DNA of 43,281 bases from Caryophanales bacterium UBA6380. GTDB taxonomy: Bacteria; Bacillota_I; Bacilli_A; RFN20; CAG-826. Positions 40,128 through 43,281 of this stretch are shown piece after piece. How positions within the stretch are numbered: the stretch's first letter is position 1; each line of letters opens with the position of its first letter. Position numbers and translations under genes: made by a program. Below the pieces are notes generated by a model. That model was not told the DNA's origin. It did not search any database and saw only the letters and a list, made by a program, of their open reading frames with translations. The DNA is taken from positions 1-43,281 of the forward strand of contig DJQS01000014.1 of NCBI GenBank assembly GCA_002438785.1, in the 5' to 3' direction.

Positions 40128-42212
40128 TTAACGATTAGACATTCCTGATTTCTTAACGATTTCTTCTTGAATGAATTTTGGTGTTTCACCAAAATGATCA
40201 AATTCCATCGTATAATTTCCTCTACCTTGAGTAAAGCTACGTAAATCAGTAACATAGCCAAACATTTCTGCAAGTGGTACTTCCGCTTCAATAATCTTAG
40301 CATTGCCTCTTTGACTTTCACCAGTCATTTGGCCTCTACGACGTGAAATATCACCGATAGTATCACCATAATATTGCTCAGGTACTGTAACTTCAACTTT
40401 CATAATAGGCTCTAAAATTACAGGATCACAACGCTTTGCAGCCTCTTTTAATGCCATACTAGCAGCAATCTTATAAGCAGCTTCGCTTGAGTCGACATCG
40501 TGATATGAACCATCAAATAAAGTAGCTTTAATATCAATTGCAGGATAACCAGCAATTAAGCCTTTTTCCATAGCATCAACTAATCCATCTTGGGTAGGTT
40601 TAATATATTCTTTTGGAATACTTCCTCCAACAATAGCATTGACAAATTCAAAGCCCTTTCCTGGATTTGGTTCAAATTTAATCCAAACATGGCCATATTG
40701 ACCTCTACCACCAGATTGTCTAATATATTTACCTTCACAATCAGCAGATCTTCTAATTGTTTCACGATATCCAACTTGTGGTTTACCAACATTAACTTGT
40801 ACATTAAATTCACGTTTCATTCTATCAACAATAATATCGAGGTGAAGTTCACCAACACCAGCGATAATTGTTTGTCCTGTTTCAGGATTTGTATGAACTT
40901 TAAATGTAGGATCTTCTTCAGCAAGTTTTGATAAAGCTAAAGACATCTTTTCTTGATCAGCTTTTGTTTTTGGTTCAACAGCTTCTTCGATAACTGGTTC
41001 TGGGAATTCCATCTTTTCAAGTACTACATCAATGTTCTCATCACATAAAGTTTCACCAGTAGTAGTATTTTTTAAACCGATAACAGCACCAATATCACCA
41101 GCATGAAGTTCATCAACTTCTTGACGATGATTACTATGCATTAAAACAAGACGAGCAATTCTTTCTTTAACGCCCTTATTACTATTTAGAACATAACTAC
41201 CGCTTTTTAAGGTACCACTATAAATTCTTACGTAAGCTAAACGTCCAATAAATGGATCAGTAGCAATCTTAAAAGCTAGAGCAACTAATGGTTTACTATC
41301 ATCTGGTTCGCAGATATATTCTTTTCCATCAGGAGTTTCACCTTTAGCATGAGGAATTTCAATAGGTGATGGAAGATAATCAACAACCCCATCAAGGAGA
41401 AGTTGAATACCTTTATTTTTATAAGCACTACCACAGAAAACAGGGTGGAACTCACCTGTTAAAGTTGCCTTACGAATAACATTTTTTATTTCTTCGATTG
41501 TAGGTTCTTGACCATCAAGAACTTTCATCATCAAATCATCATCAAATCCAGCTAAAGTTTCAATAAGATCTTCTCTTAAAGCCTTGCATTTTTCTACATA
41601 TTCAGCAGGAAGTTCAACTTCATGTGGCATCTCATGTTCTTTACAACCAGTGTAATCATAAGCTTTCATTTTGATAATATCAATTACACCACTTAATGTA
41701 TTTGAAATACCAATTGGATATTGAACAGCTTTAGCACAAGCTCCTAACTTCTCTTTTAAAGAAGCAACACTCATATCATAATCAGCACCAATAGCATCAA
41801 GTTTATTAACAAAAACTATACGTGGAACGCCATATTTAGATCCTTGTCTCCAAACTGTTTCAGTTTGTGGCTCAACACCATTTTTTCCATCAAGAACAGT
41901 AATAGCACCATCAAGGACTCTTAAAGAACGTTCAACTTCGACTGTAAAGTCGACGTGCCCAGGAGTATCAATGATATTAATTCGATTACCTTTCCAAAAA
42001 CAAGTTGTAGCTGCACTCGTAATAGTAATACCTCTTTCTTGCTCTTGAGCCATCCAGTCCATAGTAGCAGCACCTTCATGGACTTCTCCGATTTTATGAA
42101 TTTTACCAGTAAAGTAAAGGATTCTTTCGGTTGTAGTAGTCTTACCAGCATCAATATGAGCCATGATGCCAATATTTCTAGTATGCTCTAAATCATACTC
42201 TCTATTAGCCAT
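40128..42212 (-). CDS. fusA: Elongation factor G
   Basis: EF-G of 694 residues drives translocation. G1 AHIDAGKTTTTERIL (near res. 17), EEQERGITITSAA-type switch I, DTPGHVDFT, NKLDAIGADY, and the domain IV tip region GGSIPKEYI followed by DGLVDAMEKGLIAGYP. Length and all five domains are normal. GGAG precedes ATG; it follows rpsG by 15 bases. Confidence 0.99.
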   Translation of the reverse strand: MANREYDLEHTRNIGIMAHIDAGKTTTTERILYFTGKIHKIGEVHEGAATMDWMAQEQERGITITSAATTCFWKGNRINIIDTPGHVDFTVEVERSLRVLDGAITVLDGKNGVEPQTETVWRQGSKYGVPRIVFVNKLDAIGADYDMSVASLKEKLGACAKAVQYPIGISNTLSGVIDIIKMKAYDYTGCKEHEMPHEVELPAEYVEKCKALREDLIETLAGFDDDLMMKVLDGQEPTIEEIKNVIRKATLTGEFHPVFCGSAYKNKGIQLLLDGVVDYLPSPIEIPHAKGETPDGKEYICEPDDSKPLVALAFKIATDPFIGRLAYVRIYSGTLKSGSYVLNSNKGVKERIARLVLMHSNHRQEVDELHAGDIGAVIGLKNTTTGETLCDENIDVVLEKMEFPEPVIEEAVEPKTKADQEKMSLALSKLAEEDPTFKVHTNPETGQTIIAGVGELHLDIIVDRMKREFNVQVNVGKPQVGYRETIRRSADCEGKYIRQSGGRGQYGHVWIKFEPNPGKGFEFVNAIVGGSIPKEYIKPTQDGLVDAMEKGLIAGYPAIDIKATLFDGSYHDVDSSEAAYKIAASMALKEAAKRCDPVILEPIMKVEVTVPEQYYGDTIGDISRRRGQMTGESQRGNAKIIEAEVPLAEMFGYVTDLRSFTQGRGNYTMEFDHFGETPKFIQEEIVKKSGMSNR

Positions 42213-42227
42213 AAGTTCTCCTTTAAA

Positions 42228-42698
42228 TTACCATTTATAATGTGCATAAGCTTTATTAGCTTCTGCCATTTTATGTGTATCTTCTCTTTTCTTAACTGCA
42301 GCACCAGTTCCATTAGCAGCATCAATAATTTCGTTAGCAAGTCTTTCTTCCATTGATTTTTCTTTTCTTAAACGAGCATAATTGACAAGCCATCTAAGTC
42401 CTAAAGTTACTCTTCTTTCTTTAGAAACCTCAGTTGGAACTTGATAGTTAGCAGCACCAATTCTTTTTGCCTTCAATTCAACTTCAGGCATAATATTATT
42501 TATTGCAGTAGCAAAAACATCCATTGCTGGCTTTTCTGTTTTAGCTTCAATAATTTTAAAAGCATTATATAAAATTGTTTGAGCAGTTCCTTTTTTACCA
42601 TCAATCATAATCTTATTAATTAATCGAGTAACTAATTTTGAATTATAAATTGGATCTGGTAAAACATCACGCTTACTTACATTACCCTTACGTGGCAT
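42228..42698 (-). CDS. rpsG: 30S ribosomal protein S7
   Basis: S7 of 156 residues, a primary 16S rRNA binder: MPRKGNVSKRDVLPDPIYNS, GKKGTAQTILYNAF, RRVTLGLRWLVNYARLR and the C-terminal KREDTHKMAEANKAYAHYKW. SD AGGAGG overlaps the rpsL stop codon. Confidence 0.99.
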   Translation of the reverse strand: MPRKGNVSKRDVLPDPIYNSKLVTRLINKIMIDGKKGTAQTILYNAFKIIEAKTEKPAMDVFATAINNIMPEVELKAKRIGAANYQVPTEVSKERRVTLGLRWLVNYARLRKEKSMEERLANEIIDAANGTGAAVKKREDTHKMAEANKAYAHYKW

Positions 42699-42708
42699 AA
42701 CTTACCTC

Positions 42709-43131
42709 CTAATCTTTCTTTTCTTTTGGTTTTTTAGTACCATATAAAGATCTACCTTGTCTACGGGATTCAATTCCTGCACAATCAAGTGTACCTCTAA
42801 TAATATGATATCTAACACCTGGGAGGTCTTTAACTCTACCTCCACGAATCATAACGGTGGAGTGTTCTTGTAAGTTATGTCCTTCTCCTCCGATATAAGC
42901 AGTAACTTCATAACCGTTACTGAGCTTAACTCTAGCGTATTTTCTTAAAGCTGAGTTTGGTTTTTTAGGGGTCATAGTTCCAACACGGGTACAAACGCCT
43001 CTTTTTTGAGCACTATTTTGATTTGTTTCTTTTTTTGCTAAAGAATTAAATCTTTTTAATAATGCAGGAGCTTTTGATTTGAATGTTGGGGACTTTCTTC
43101 CCTGTCTAACTAATTGATTAATAGTTGGCAT
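42709..43131 (-). CDS. rpsL: 30S ribosomal protein S12
   Basis: S12 of 140 residues: PTINQLVRQGRK, RGVCTRVGTMTPKKPNSAL (streptomycin/decoding-loop lysines present in wild-type form), NGYEVTAYIGGEGHNLQEHS, and RGGRVKDLPGVRYHIIRG. Its first place in rpsL-rpsG-fusA-tuf is the classic str operon. SD AAGGAGA before ATG. Confidence 0.99.
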   Translation of the reverse strand: MPTINQLVRQGRKSPTFKSKAPALLKRFNSLAKKETNQNSAQKRGVCTRVGTMTPKKPNSALRKYARVKLSNGYEVTAYIGGEGHNLQEHSTVMIRGGRVKDLPGVRYHIIRGTLDCAGIESRRQGRSLYGTKKPKEKKD

Positions 43132-43170
43132 TTTCTCTCTCCTTATTACACAATACCTGGTGTATCATTC

Positions 43171-43199
43171 ATATTACTAAAAAATAAATTTTTAGTCAA
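43171..43199 (-). promoter_or_regulatory. str operon proximal promoter
   Basis: TTGACT (43199-43194), spacer 17, TAATAT (43176-43171) on the minus strand, giving a leader of about 35 bases before rpsL. Confidence 0.6.
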
Positions 43200-43206
43200 C
43201 GCAAGT

Positions 43207-43236
43207 ATTATAGTAAATTTTAAACAATCTTGTCAA
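43207..43236 (-). promoter_or_regulatory. str operon distal promoter
   Basis: Perfect hexamers TTGACA (43236-43231) and TATAAT (43212-43207) with an 18-base spacer. The strongest-looking promoter in the window. Confidence 0.8.
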
Positions 43237-43281
43237 TAGTTATTATATTTAAAATTATCTTGTGAATTCTTAAAGTAAATT

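Noticed and set aside
39196..42191. Long open frames on the plus strand opposite tuf and fusA
   Set aside because: They are low-complexity Ser/Asn/Thr-rich mirrors of the highly expressed genes' codon bias, with no SD or family signature.
43132..43170. ACAC...GTGT near 43152-43167 as an S12/S7 autoregulatory hairpin
   Set aside because: Only four base pairs, and the known S7 target is in the rpsL-rpsG gap in enterics; too weak to support.

Overview
The window is AT-rich (by eye under one third G+C) and reads as chromosome of a small-genome, low-GC Gram-positive bacterium of the class Bacilli. It has gpsB next to a Bacillus-type RNase P RNA, dnaB-dnaI primosome genes, DnaE, rny-ymdB, the str operon (rpsL-rpsG-fusA-tuf) and SD sites of the GGAGG/GGGGG type. 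TGG encodes tryptophan and TGA is used as a stop, so it is not a Mycoplasma/Spiroplasma with the altered code. A gut-type uncultured lineage near Erysipelotrichia/RF39 would fit, but the order cannot be proven from sequence alone.

Left part (1-14.2 kb, minus strand): two tRNA-modification blocks. The first, read from about 14.3 kb leftward, is rny-ymdB-miaB-(ymcA/ylbF-like)-miaA-tcdA-cysteine desulfurase-ttcA, nearly all overlapping. It joins RNA decay, i6A/ms2i6A37, ct6A37 and s2C32 modification with a sulfur donor. After a terminator-like hairpin, a new promoter and a compact pseudoknot-capable leader (candidate preQ1-type riboswitch) precede queT-tgt-queA-queH, the route from imported preQ1 to queuosine. 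Two glycosyltransferases and a lysophospholipase-like hydrolase, cut by the window edge, follow in the same direction.

Middle (14.3-28.8 kb): recA, a stand-alone CinA C-terminal amidohydrolase, pgsA, rnpB and gpsB on the minus strand. Diverging from them on the plus strand are ackA-nrnA-dnaE-polA-mutM::coaE, the last a single-frame fusion of a DNA glycosylase and dephospho-CoA kinase. dnaB-dnaI converge on it with overlapping stop codons.

28.8-31.4 kb is the one accessory-looking patch. It holds gene-free sequence, a DUF4143-type AAA ATPase whose promoter sits in three 33-bp-period repeats, and an IS3-family transposase remnant. A tRNA cluster (Gly-CCC, Val-GAC, Thr-CGT), each with its own promoter, follows.

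Right part (31.8-43.3 kb): a membrane acyltransferase plus processive-type glycosyltransferase pair, a Nudix hydrolase, tRNA-Leu(TAG), a histidine phosphatase, an Orn/Lys/Arg-decarboxylase-family enzyme, a YfcE-like phosphodiesterase, a HI0933-type flavoprotein, and the str operon with tandem promoters at the right edge. Several genes here (dnaB, the glycosyltransferase, the decarboxylase, the phosphodiesterase) have a -10 element ending 6-10 nt before the ATG and no SD, suggesting leaderless mRNAs.
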